36,142 nucleotides of DNA. Source: Streptomyces beihaiensis (GTDB taxonomy: Bacteria; Actinomycetota; Actinomycetes; Streptomycetales; Streptomycetaceae). The stretch lies in assembly GCF_026274175.1 (NCBI RefSeq), contig NZ_JAPHNL010000293.1, positions 1-36,142 on the forward strand. The letters are read 5' to 3'. The notes beneath the pieces were generated by a model. It was not told the origin of the DNA, made no database searches, and saw only the letters and a program-made list of their open reading frames with translations. Numbering within the stretch: the stretch's first letter is position 1; every line of letters starts with the position of its first letter. Below, one piece after another: positions 1 through 7,790 of the stretch. The position numbers and the translations under genes are program-made.

Positions 1-462
1 GTCCTGGCCGGGCGCCGCCCCGCCCTGCTGCACGCGGCGGACCTGGACCCCGCCGCGGTGCGCTGCGCTCGGCGCAACCTGGAGCCGCTCGGCGGTCAGG
101 TCCACGAGGGCGATCTGTACGAGGCGCTGCCCGACGGCCTCGCCGGACGGATCGACGTCCTCGTCGCCAACGGCCCGTACGTGCCCACGCACGACGTGCC
201 CCTGCTGCCCCCCGAGGCCCGCGACCACGAGCGGCGCATGGCCCTGGACGGCGGTGCCGACGGCCTCGACATCCTGCGCCAAGTGGCCGAGGCCGCGCCG
301 CGCTGGCTGGCGCCGGGCGGACACCTCTTCGTGGAGACCAGCGAGCGCCAGGCGCAGGCGGCGCTTCGTGTGCTCCGTGGCGCGGGGCTGGGCGCACGTG
401 CGGCGCACGACGAGGACCTGTACGCGACGGTCGTGACCGGGAGCCGTCCCGCGGCGGGCTGA
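1..462 (+). CDS. HemK/PrmC-like N5-glutamine methyltransferase, 3' part
   Basis: The reading frame is open from the first base, so the N-terminus lies outside the window; about 153 residues remain. The visible part is the C-terminal half of a SAM-dependent Rossmann methyltransferase: the ADLDPAAVRCARRNL stretch is the acidic loop and helix that follow the SAM-binding strand, and VLVANGPYVP occupies the place of the NPPY motif that binds the target glutamine amide. The Gly in NGPY instead of NPPY occurs in an actinobacterial branch annotated as putative protein N5-glutamine methyltransferase, so the substrate may be a release factor or another protein. The stop at 460-462 is followed by a large palindrome and a convergent gene. 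Family is fairly sure; substrate is inference. Confidence 0.85.
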   Translation, partial: VLAGRRPALLHAADLDPAAVRCARRNLEPLGGQVHEGDLYEALPDGLAGRIDVLVANGPYVPTHDVPLLPPEARDHERRMALDGGADGLDILRQVAEAAPRWLAPGGHLFVETSERQAQAALRVLRGAGLGARAAHDEDLYATVVTGSRPAAG

Positions 463-500
463 CTCATGACGTCACGGCAGGCGGTCGCGTACGCGAGTCG

Positions 501-536
501 CATATGTGTGCAGGCCCGCGGGCCTGCACACATATG
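501..536. repeat. 36-bp perfect palindrome between convergent genes
   Basis: Two 18-bp arms, CATATGTGTGCAGGCCCG and its exact reverse complement, meet with no spacer. The element lies between the convergent stops at 462 and 579. It could act as a bidirectional terminator hairpin, although neither side has a T-tract, or as a protein-binding dyad. The arms start and end with CATATG and the centre is CCGCGG. Confidence 0.85.
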
Positions 537-578
537 ACTGCTGGATCTTGCTTCTCTCGCTGGAATCGCCTCTGGGTT

Positions 579-1031
579 CTAGGTGTGGCTCTCGCGTTTG
601 CTCTTCATCGCGACGCCCAGGCACAGAAGGCCGAGCAGGCAGGTCAGACCGCCGATGATGGCGTTGCTGATGATGATGCCCTTGTCGGGGCCGCCACCCG
701 AGGAAACCACCCACGGGGCGATGACGAGCCAGACGCCCATCACGCACATGCCCCAGCTCAGGCCGTACATGCGCGCGGGCATGACCGTGAACCCGAGCCC
801 CAGGAGCCCGACCGAGATGCCTACGATCAGGTTCACGGTCGTGAGCGCGGGCTGAGTGCTGTTGAAGTGCACCACCCAAGGGGAGATGGCGCAGTACAGG
901 CCGGTCAGGAAGACCGGGCCGTCCACGAGAGGAACATCGCGGCCGCCCAGTACGCGGTCGTAGCGGTCCCGCATTTCGGTGACGTCGGGGTGACTGGTGA
1001 TGTCAGCCCGCTGGTGTGAAACGTCGGCCAT
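579..1031 (-). CDS. SPW-repeat membrane protein
   Basis: The 150-residue product carries two copies of the SPW motif, ISPWVVHF and IAPWVVSS, each inside a hydrophobic segment, which defines the SPW repeat family of small integral membrane proteins. Hydrophobic stretches suggest about four membrane helices after a polar N-terminus (MADVSHQRADITSHPDV). The ATG at 1031 was chosen because GAAGGAG lies nine bases upstream and the N-terminal sequence is family-like; an in-frame upstream ATG at 1118 has a poorer ribosome site and would add a low-complexity leader. The gene follows the RibD-like gene on the same strand after 98 bp. The molecular role of SPW proteins is unknown; a membrane or stress role is only a guess. 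Confidence 0.8.
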   Translation of the reverse strand: MADVSHQRADITSHPDVTEMRDRYDRVLGGRDVPLVDGPVFLTGLYCAISPWVVHFNSTQPALTTVNLIVGISVGLLGLGFTVMPARMYGLSWGMCVMGVWLVIAPWVVSSGGGPDKGIIISNAIIGGLTCLLGLLCLGVAMKSKRESHT

Positions 1032-1129
1032 GGCAATCGACTCCTTCGTTGCGCTGAGTCCGACCGCATCTGCTGCGACCGAGCCGCCCGCTCGGACGGC
1101 AGGGCCGCTTACGTCCATTGTGCTCTTAT

Positions 1130-2311
1130 TTAATCCTTATGTGCACCCATTTGTGTATCAATTTCCTTGCTCAAGGCGACCAGGTGCGTGTTGGGCCGCA
1201 TCGCGGCCGCGGCGAGCTCGGCAACCTCCGCGACCACGACCCCCGCGTCCGCGAGCGCTCCCATCCCGTCGGCGCCCGCCACGAACGTGTCCGGCTCGCG
1301 CCACGCCGTCACCACCCGGCGCACCCCCGCGTCCACCATGAGCTGTGCGCAGGGCACGGGCCGTGACGCACGGTGGGTACAGGGCTCCAGGCTGCTGTAC
1401 ACGGTCCCCGAGGCCAGCCGCGGATCGCCCGCTTCGAGCTTGGCCAGCGCCGCCTCCTCCGCGTGCACCACCGGGTCGCCGCCCTCCCGCGAATGCCCGC
1501 GCGCCAGCTCGACGCCGTCCGCCCCCACCACCACCGCGCCCACGCTGAACGCCGTACGCGAAGGCGGGCAGTCCGCGGCCAGGTCGCAGGCGAGCCGTAG
1601 CCAGTGCCGGTCGGCGGCCGTGACCTCGCCCGAGGTACCCGGCACGGTCGGCGCGTACCGGGTCACCACCGTGTCGCCCAGCCGCTCCGTGGCCAGAAGC
1701 CGCATCCTGCCGCGCGGCCCGCCCGGATACGCGCCGGGACCGAACAGGCGTGGCGCGCCCGGCTCGCCGACCACCAGCGGGGCCACGGCGAGCCGGAGCT
1801 CGTCGGCGAGCCCCAGCTGCAGCAGTTGCGTGTGCACCCGCGCCCCGCCCTCGACCATCAGCCGCCGCACCCCGCGCGCCCCCAACTCGTCGAGGAGCGC
1901 CGCCCACTCGACGCGGGAGCCGAGCGGCACGACGGTCGCGGCGCCGCCCACGCGCGCGCGTACGAGCGCGGCGCCCGCGTCGGTGGTGCACACGAGGCGG
2001 CGCTCGCCCGTCGTCCAGAACGGGTCTTGCGGATCGAGGTCGCCGGACGCGCTCACCACCACCCGCAGCGGCTGCTCGGGCAGCCCTCGCGCCACCCGCT
2101 CGGCGCGCCGCCGCCCGGACCTGACGAGCAGCCGGGGCCGGTCGGCACGGAGCGTGCCCGCCCCCACCAGGATCGCGTCACTGGCCGCGCGCTCGGCGTC
2201 GACCTGGTCGAAGTCCTCGGGCCCTGACAGCAGCAGCCGCTCGGGCCCGGTGTCGTCCAGGCATCCGTCGAGCGACACGGCGGCGGACAACAAGACGTGC
2301 GGGCGGGGCAT
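1130..2311 (-). CDS. RibD-like reductase-deaminase with inverted domain order
   Basis: Residues 1-225 form a RibD C-terminal/dihydrofolate-reductase-like domain (LLSAAVSLDG start, ILVGAGTLRADRP, LMVEGGARVHTQLL). Residues 233-365 form a zinc cytidine-deaminase-like domain with H283-A-E285 and the paired PC motif C311...C321 as zinc ligands. In canonical RibD the deaminase precedes the reductase, so the order here is reversed. The expected chemistry is pyrimidine deamination and NADPH-dependent side-chain reduction as in riboflavin synthesis, but no other rib gene is nearby, so it may serve riboflavin or a specialised deazapurine or pterin-like pathway. Start ATG at 2311 is supported by GGAGG five to six bases upstream. 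The last residues (SKEIDTQMGAHKD) look like a non-conserved tail. Confidence 0.85.
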   Translation of the reverse strand: MPRPHVLLSAAVSLDGCLDDTGPERLLLSGPEDFDQVDAERAASDAILVGAGTLRADRPRLLVRSGRRRAERVARGLPEQPLRVVVSASGDLDPQDPFWTTGERRLVCTTDAGAALVRARVGGAATVVPLGSRVEWAALLDELGARGVRRLMVEGGARVHTQLLQLGLADELRLAVAPLVVGEPGAPRLFGPGAYPGGPRGRMRLLATERLGDTVVTRYAPTVPGTSGEVTAADRHWLRLACDLAADCPPSRTAFSVGAVVVGADGVELARGHSREGGDPVVHAEEAALAKLEAGDPRLASGTVYSSLEPCTHRASRPVPCAQLMVDAGVRRVVTAWREPDTFVAGADGMGALADAGVVVAEVAELAAAAMRPNTHLVALSKEIDTQMGAHKD

Positions 2312-2348
2312 GACACCTCCGTGACCAGGCGGGACGTACCCCCCGACC

Positions 2349-3320
2349 CTACCGAGGCGCGGGCGGGGTGCCGTCGCCGAAGGGGCGCCCGCCGAGCCGT
2401 TCGCGCCCGTGCGGCGTCAGCCAGCCCGCCGGGTCGGGGCCCAGCGGCACGATCCCGGTCGGGTTGATGCCGCTGTGCACCAGGTAGTAGTGGCGCTTGA
2501 TGTGGTCGAAGTCGACGGTGTCCCCGAAGCCCGGCGTCTGGTACAGGTCCCGCGCGTACGCCCACAGCACCGGGTCCTCGGTGAGCTTGTTGCGGTTGCA
2601 CTTGAAGTGGCCGTGGTAGACGGCGTCGAAGCGCACCAGCGTGGTGAAGAGCCGGACGTCGGCCTCCGTGATGGTGTCGCCGACGAGGTACCGCCGGTCG
2701 CGCAGGCGGTCCGACAGCGCGTCGAGCCGCCCGAACAGGTCCCGGTACGCCTCCTCGTACGCTTCCTGGCTCGTCGCGAACCCGGCCCGGTACACCCCGT
2801 TGTTGACGTCCCGGTACACGTCGGCCATGACCGTGTCGATCTCGTCGCGCAGCGGCTCCGGATACAGGTCGGGCGCGCCCGGCCGGTGCAGCGCCGTCCA
2901 CTCGGTCTCCAGGTCCAGCGTGATCTGCTGGTAGTCGTTGGTGACGAGCCTGCCCGAGGGCACGTCCACGATCGCGGGCACGCTCACCCCGCCCGGGTAG
3001 CCCGTCTCACGGGCGTCGTACGCCTCGCTCAGGTACCGGATGCCGAGCACCGGGTCCCGGCCGTCCTCGTCGAGCGTGAACCGCCAGCTGCGGTCGTCCT
3101 GGATCGGGTCGGCCACCGCGAGCGACAGGGCGTCCTCCAGGCCGAGCAGCCGCCGCACCACCAAAGAGCGGCTCGCCCACGGGCAGGCGTAGCTGACGAC
3201 GAGCCGGTAGCGGCCCGCCTCCACCGGCCACCCGTCCCGCCCGTCGGCCGTGATCCGGTCGGCGAAGTGGCTGCGGGACCGTTTGAAGCTCTTCTTGCCG
3301 TACGCGGCGTTGCCGTTCAC
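2349..3320 (-). CDS. Glutathionyl-hydroquinone reductase-like GST (ECM4/YqjG family)
   Basis: The 323-residue product has the ECM4/YqjG signature: an N-terminal thioredoxin-like domain with the catalytic CPWASR motif (Cys46) after YRLVVSYA, the middle SVPAIVD and NDYQQI segments, and a C-terminal helical GST domain (VGDTITEADVRLFTTLVRFDAVYHGHFKCN). Family members reduce glutathionyl-hydroquinones through the Cys. Streptomycetes use mycothiol rather than glutathione, so the physiological thiol is an inference. The GTG start at 3320 was chosen because GAAGGGA sits seven bases upstream and the protein begins NGNAAYGKKSFKRS, as expected; the frame stays open upstream but encodes no recognisable domain. 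Next gene upstream, 104 bp away on the same strand, is the PAS-LuxR regulator. Confidence 0.88.
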   Translation of the reverse strand: MNGNAAYGKKSFKRSRSHFADRITADGRDGWPVEAGRYRLVVSYACPWASRSLVVRRLLGLEDALSLAVADPIQDDRSWRFTLDEDGRDPVLGIRYLSEAYDARETGYPGGVSVPAIVDVPSGRLVTNDYQQITLDLETEWTALHRPGAPDLYPEPLRDEIDTVMADVYRDVNNGVYRAGFATSQEAYEEAYRDLFGRLDALSDRLRDRRYLVGDTITEADVRLFTTLVRFDAVYHGHFKCNRNKLTEDPVLWAYARDLYQTPGFGDTVDFDHIKRHYYLVHSGINPTGIVPLGPDPAGWLTPHGRERLGGRPFGDGTPPAPR

Positions 3321-3424
3321 TGCTGTGTCCCTTCCGATGGCGGCCCCGCGGCCGGCGGCAGGGCATGGCGACACCCAGCCTGCCCGCGATCCACCACCCG
3401 CACCAACGGGTGGGCGGGACTGTG

Positions 3425-4090
3425 TCAGATCGTCCCGGCCCGCTCCCCGGCACCCCGCGACGCGACGCGCGGCGGCCACGCGCCGGGGACCAGCACCCCC
3501 GACGCGTAGGCACGGGCCACCAGCTCGGTGCGGTTGGCCGCGCCCCAGCGCTGCGACAGACGGCGCAGGTGGTACGTGACCCCGTCGGTGGTCAGGCCCG
3601 TCTCGCGCGCGGCCCGCGCCGTGGTGGCGCCCGCCGCGAGGAGTTCGAGGATGCGCTCCTCGGTGGGGTGCAGCGGGTGCGGCCGCTCGCGCGGGCCGGC
3701 CGGGGGCGGGGCGCTCTCGTCCGCGACGCGCAGCAGCACCAGCAGATCCGGCAGGCACTGCGGCCGGTCGCTGACCGGATCGACCATCAGTTCCCCGTAG
3801 CGCCGCACCCCGTCCGTCGCCCGCCAGGCCACCGACACGGTGTAGCGCGAGCGGCGCCGCAGCTTCAGCGCCTCCGCGATCCGGTCGACCTGGCTCTCGT
3901 CCAGCGGCGGGAACAGGGTCAGGATGTCGCGCCCCCTGAGCCGGCCCGCCGTCGTGTCCCACACGGCGGCCAGCGCGGCGTTGGCGAGCCGCACCGTCCC
4001 GTACGGATCGCAGACCGCGACCGGCATCGGGATCCGGTCGAACAGCGTCATCGCCCGATTGCGCCACACCACCGCGTCCCCGGAGTCCAC
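3425..4090 (-). CDS. PAS-LuxR family transcriptional regulator
   Basis: The 221-residue protein has an N-terminal PAS-like sensory region (about residues 12-105; FDRIPMPVAVCDPYGTVRLANAALAAVWD) and a C-terminal LuxR-type helix-turn-helix (about 140-200; LHPTEERILELLAAGATTARAARETGLTTDGVTYHLRRLSQRWGAA begins this region), with no receiver domain. The GTG at 4090 has GGAGG nine bases upstream; an in-frame TTG at 4165 is less likely. It is divergent from the CYP102 gene, with a 185-bp gap holding a perfect 6-6-6 dyad, so it is the obvious candidate regulator of that monooxygenase. The signal sensed by the PAS domain is unknown; a fatty acid or aromatic ligand would be a guess from the neighbour. 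Confidence 0.85.
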   Translation of the reverse strand: MDSGDAVVWRNRAMTLFDRIPMPVAVCDPYGTVRLANAALAAVWDTTAGRLRGRDILTLFPPLDESQVDRIAEALKLRRRSRYTVSVAWRATDGVRRYGELMVDPVSDRPQCLPDLLVLLRVADESAPPPAGPRERPHPLHPTEERILELLAAGATTARAARETGLTTDGVTYHLRRLSQRWGAANRTELVARAYASGVLVPGAWPPRVASRGAGERAGTI

Positions 4091-4156
4091 CGCGTCACGC
4101 CTCCACCCGCTGTCGGTCGTCAACGGCCGGGCCGCAAGGCCCGCCCGCCGTCGCCG

Positions 4157-4174
4157 ACTACACAATCATGTAGT
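4157..4174. promoter_or_regulatory. Dyad in the PAS-luxR/CYP102 divergent region
   Basis: ACTACA-CAATCA-TGTAGT is a perfect 6-bp inverted repeat with a 6-bp spacer, in an AT-richer patch between the divergent starts (4090 and 4276). Size and position fit an operator for a dimeric regulator, most simply the adjacent PAS-LuxR protein. Binding is inferred only. Confidence 0.5.
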
Positions 4175-4275
4175 GCCGTGGCGTCGGCCGCCGGGGCAGA
4201 AGGGTCAAGCTGGGGGCACCTGTCCGAACGCCCGACAGGCCCTGACGCCCTTCCGCGAAAGGCAGTTGCCCCACC

Positions 4276-7200
4276 GTGCCCGAATCCGCGCCGCGTACCT
4301 TGCCCGCCGCCGACCGCGTACCGCTGATCGACATCTCCGCCACCGGTCCGGGGCCCGCCCCGATGCAGCAGGCGATGGGCCTGATGCGCGAGCACGGCCC
4401 CGTTCTCGTGCGCCGCCTGCACGGCCGCGACGCCCTCTTCGTGGCCGACCTCGACCTGGTCACCGAACTCGCCGACGAGTCGCGCTTCACCAAGCACGTC
4501 GGCCCGGCCCTGCAGAACGTCCGCGAGTTCACCACGGACGGTTTGTTCACCGCCTACAACGACGAGCCGAACTGGGCGCGCGCCCACGACATCCTCATGC
4601 CCGCCTTCGCACTCGGCTCCATGCGCACCTACCACCCCGTCATGTACCGGGTGGCGCGCCGCCTCGTCGACAGCTGGGACCGCGCCGCCCACGACGGCCG
4701 CCCCGTCGACGTGCCCGGCGACATGACCCGGATGACGCTCGACACCATCGGCCTGGCCGGATTCGGCTACGACTTCGGATCGTTCACCAGCGTCGAACCG
4801 CACCCGTTCGTCGCGTCCATGGTGCGCTGCCTCGAATGGAGCATGACCCGCCTGGCCCGCACCCCGGGCACCGACCACTCCGCCGCGGACGCCGCGTTCC
4901 GCGCCGACGCCGACTACCTCGCCGGGGTGGTCGACGAGGTCATCACCGCCCGCTCCCAGGGCGACGCGCCCGGCGCCGACGACCTGCTCGGCCTGATGCT
5001 GACCGCCCGCCACCCCGGCGACGGTTCGGCCCTGGACACCGCCAACATCCGCAACCAGGTCATCACGTTCCTCATCGCCGGACACGAGACGACCTCCGGC
5101 GCCATGTCCTTCGCCCTGTACTACCTCGCCAAGCACCCCACCGCCCTCGACCTCGTACGCCGCGAAGTGGACGCCCTGTGGGGCGACACGGCGGACCCGG
5201 AGCCCGGCTTCGACGAGATCGGCAGGCTCACCTACACCCGGCAGGTGCTCAACGAGGCGCTGCGCCTGTGGCCCACGGCCCCCGCGTTCAGCCGCGAGGC
5301 GCGCGAGGACACGCTGCTCGGCGGGCGCATCCCGGTCCGGGCGGGACAGGGCATCACCGTGCTGACGCCGATCCTGCACCGTCAGCCGGTGTGGGGCGAC
5401 AACCCCGAGCACTTCGATCCGGGCCGGTTCACGCCCGAGGCCGAAGCGGCCCGCTCCGCCCACGCCTTCAAGCCGTTCGGCACCGGCGAACGCGCCTGCA
5501 TCGGGCGGCAGTTCGCGCTCCACGAGGCCACCATGCTGCTCGCCATGCTGGTCCACCGCTACCGGCTGCGCGACCACGCCGACCACCGCCTCACGGTGAA
5601 GGAGACCCTCACCATGAAGCCGGACGGTTTCACCCTCACCCTCGCTCCGCGCACCCCGGCGGACCGCCGCCACACGCCGCTGCCCGGCCACACCGCCGGC
5701 GCCGACCGGACCGCCGAGGACAGCGCCCTCCCGGTCCGCGTCCGCCCCGGCACCCGTGCCCTGTTCCTGCACGGCAGCAACTACGGAACCTGCCGTGACC
5801 TGGCCGCCCGGCTCGCCGACGAGGCCGCCGAACTCGGCTGCGCCACCGACATCGCGCCGCTCGACGCTCACGCGGACGACGCCCTGCCCACCGACCGACC
5901 GGTGATCGTGGTCGCCGCCTCCTACAACGGCCGCCCCACCGACGACGCCGCCCGGTTCGTGGCGAGCCTCGACACGGCGTCCAGGGGCGCGGACGGCGTC
6001 ACGTACGCGGTTCTCGGCGTCGGCGACCGCAACTGGGCCGCCACCTACCAGCACGTGCCCACCCACATCGACGACCGGCTCGCCGCGCTCGGCGCCGAGA
6101 GGCTGTGCGAACGCGCCGCCGCCGACGCCTCCGGCGACCTGGGCGGCACCGTGCGCACGTTCACGGCACGGCTGCGCACCGCCCTGCTCGAACGCTACGG
6201 CGACCCCGACGCCACCGGCGAGGCGCCCGAGCCGACATCCGCGTACGAGATCCGTGAGATCACCGGCGGGCCGCTGGACGCCGTCGCCCGGCGGTACGAG
6301 CTCACCGGGATGACCGTCACCGAGGCCCGCGACCTCACCGCGGCAGGCCATCCCCGCACCAAGCGGTTCCTGCGGATCGCGCTGCCCGACGGGGTGAGCT
6401 ACCGGACGGGCGACCACCTCACCGTGCTGCCCGCCCACGAGGACGCCCTGGTCGACCGGGCGCTCGCCGCGTTCGGCGTGGACGGGCGGACCGTCCTCGA
6501 CATCAGGGCGGCGCGTCCGCGTCGTGACCGGATCGCCGTCGACCGCCCGCTGACCGGACGTGAACTGCTCAAGCACCACGTCGAGGTGCAGCACCGTCCG
6601 GGCGACGGCGACGCCGCACGACTCGCCGAGATCGACCCGTGCCCACCCGAGGCCGCCGCGCTGCGCGCACTGCCCGCCGACGACCCGCGCACCTTCCTGG
6701 AACTGGTCGAGGACCATCCGGCGCTGCGCGAGTCACTCGACTGGCCGACACTGCTCGACCTGCTGCCACCCCTGAAGCCCCGTCACTACTCGATCTCCTC
6801 CACCCCGGTGCGGCTGCCGGGCCACGTGGAGCTGATGGTGTCGGTGCTCGACGCGCCCGCCGCCTCCGGTGACGGTCGCTACCGCGGTACCGGCTCGACG
6901 TACCTGGCCGGGCTGCGCCCCGGCGACAGCGTGCTCGGCCGCATCCAGCCGTGCCGCGAGGTCTTCCGCGTCGGGCACGAGACACCCGAACCGGTGATCA
7001 TGATCGCGGCGGGCACCGGACTCGCTCCGTTCCGCGGGGTGCTGACCGAACGCGCCGAGCGGGCGCGGCAGGGCGTCCCGCAGCCGCCCGCCCTGCTCTA
7101 CTTCGGCTGCGACCACCCCGAGCGCGACTTCCTGCACGCAGACGAGCTGCGCGCGGCGGACGCCGCCGGCGCGCTCTCGCTGCGGCCCGTCTTCAGCGAC

Positions 7201-7452
7201 GCCCCCGTCGACGGACACGCGTTCGTCCAGCACCGCATCGCCGCGGAGGCCGCGGAGGTCGGCCGGTTGCTCGACGCCGGGGCCCGTGTGTACGTGTGCG
7301 GGGACGGTGCGCGGATGGCGCCGGGGGTACGGGCCGCGCTGCGCTCCCTGTACCAGGAGCGGACACCGGGGGCGGACGCCGAAGAGGCTGAGAAGTGGCT
7401 CGCCGGCCTGGTGGCCGACGGCCGCTACGTCGAGGACGTGTACGGGGGCTGA
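4276..7452 (+). CDS. Self-sufficient cytochrome P450-reductase fusion (CYP102, BM3-like)
   Basis: The 1058-residue fusion follows the P450 BM3 layout: haem domain (1-470), FMN flavodoxin domain (about 493-640) and FAD/NADPH reductase domain (about 660-1058). Visible motifs are I-helix AGHETTSG (268-275), EALRLW (ExxR), haem loop FGTGERACIG with Cys408, FMN loop LHGSNYGT (from about 498), FAD motif RHYS (836-839) and NADPH motif GTGLAPFRG (913 on). Against BM3 as remembered, R47 is kept (R51), Y51 is Phe55 and F87 is kept (F91), suggesting fatty-acid-type hydroxylation with some change in carboxylate anchoring. The C-terminal aromatic position is Tyr (VYGG) rather than Trp. The GTG start has only a distant AAAGG. 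It is followed by a terminator hairpin and is a single-gene unit. Confidence 0.95.
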   Translation: MPESAPRTLPAADRVPLIDISATGPGPAPMQQAMGLMREHGPVLVRRLHGRDALFVADLDLVTELADESRFTKHVGPALQNVREFTTDGLFTAYNDEPNWARAHDILMPAFALGSMRTYHPVMYRVARRLVDSWDRAAHDGRPVDVPGDMTRMTLDTIGLAGFGYDFGSFTSVEPHPFVASMVRCLEWSMTRLARTPGTDHSAADAAFRADADYLAGVVDEVITARSQGDAPGADDLLGLMLTARHPGDGSALDTANIRNQVITFLIAGHETTSGAMSFALYYLAKHPTALDLVRREVDALWGDTADPEPGFDEIGRLTYTRQVLNEALRLWPTAPAFSREAREDTLLGGRIPVRAGQGITVLTPILHRQPVWGDNPEHFDPGRFTPEAEAARSAHAFKPFGTGERACIGRQFALHEATMLLAMLVHRYRLRDHADHRLTVKETLTMKPDGFTLTLAPRTPADRRHTPLPGHTAGADRTAEDSALPVRVRPGTRALFLHGSNYGTCRDLAARLADEAAELGCATDIAPLDAHADDALPTDRPVIVVAASYNGRPTDDAARFVASLDTASRGADGVTYAVLGVGDRNWAATYQHVPTHIDDRLAALGAERLCERAAADASGDLGGTVRTFTARLRTALLERYGDPDATGEAPEPTSAYEIREITGGPLDAVARRYELTGMTVTEARDLTAAGHPRTKRFLRIALPDGVSYRTGDHLTVLPAHEDALVDRALAAFGVDGRTVLDIRAARPRRDRIAVDRPLTGRELLKHHVEVQHRPGDGDAARLAEIDPCPPEAAALRALPADDPRTFLELVEDHPALRESLDWPTLLDLLPPLKPRHYSISSTPVRLPGHVELMVSVLDAPAASGDGRYRGTGSTYLAGLRPGDSVLGRIQPCREVFRVGHETPEPVIMIAAGTGLAPFRGVLTERAERARQGVPQPPALLYFGCDHPERDFLHADELRAADAAGALSLRPVFSDAPVDGHAFVQHRIAAEAAEVGRLLDAGARVYVCGDGARMAPGVRAALRSLYQERTPGADAEEAEKWLAGLVADGRYVEDVYGG

Positions 7453-7463
7453 ACACGCCGCGT

Positions 7464-7493
7464 GGCGGCGGCCCGTGACAGAGGGTCGCCGCC
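7464..7493 (+). terminator. Hairpin downstream of CYP102
   Basis: GGCGGCGGCCC and GGGTCGCCGCC pair over 11 positions (one G-U) around an 8-base loop, 12 bp past the CYP102 stop. There is no T-tract, as is common in Streptomyces. Confidence 0.55.
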
Positions 7494-7533
7494 CGAATAG
7501 CGGGATGGCCGAACCGGGGACAGAATCAGCGAT

Positions 7534-7770
7534 ATGTCCTTTCTGTCCGCGGGAGTGACGTGGCTCGGACTCGGCCTGACGGTCGGTACGGCCGCATTGG
7601 TGACCTACGGTCTCGCCGCACTGCCCTGTTCGGCGACGGTCCGGCGGGAGGACGCCGAGCTGGTCTGCCGGCCGGCCCGGCGGACGGCTCTCGGGCTGGC
7701 GGCCGTCGGGGCGGTGGCGCTGGTCGTGGGCACCGTGTTCCTGGTCCTGGGCCTGATGGACTTCGGCTGA
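7534..7770 (+). CDS. Small two-helix membrane protein
   Basis: A 78-residue product with two predicted transmembrane stretches, about residues 5-30 (VTWLGLGLTVGTAALVTYGLA) and 53-75 (LGLAAVGAVALVVGTVFLVL), separated by a short polar loop RREDAELVCRPARR that contains one Cys. No family is recognised. The ATG has no strong ribosome site (a distant GGGG), so the start is the weakest part of the call, but the hydrophobic pattern and GC-rich third codon positions favour a real gene. It lies between the CYP102 terminator and the convergent asnB stop 20 bp away. Confidence 0.6.
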   Translation: MSFLSAGVTWLGLGLTVGTAALVTYGLAALPCSATVRREDAELVCRPARRTALGLAAVGAVALVVGTVFLVLGLMDFG

Positions 7771-7790
7771 CCCGCGTCGGCCGGTGCCCG

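Noticed and set aside
2349-4067. 572-codon version of the hydroquinone-reductase-like gene running through the LuxR gene
   Set aside because: The first 250 codons encode low-complexity sequence in the wrong frame of the regulator; the recognised family N-terminus begins at the GTG at 3320, which has a ribosome site.
4120-6717. Long open frame on the minus strand opposite CYP102 (865 codons)
   Set aside because: It is antisense to clear P450 and flavodoxin motifs, is composed of Val/Gly/Glu/Arg-rich low-information sequence, and is a typical shadow frame of high-GC coding DNA.
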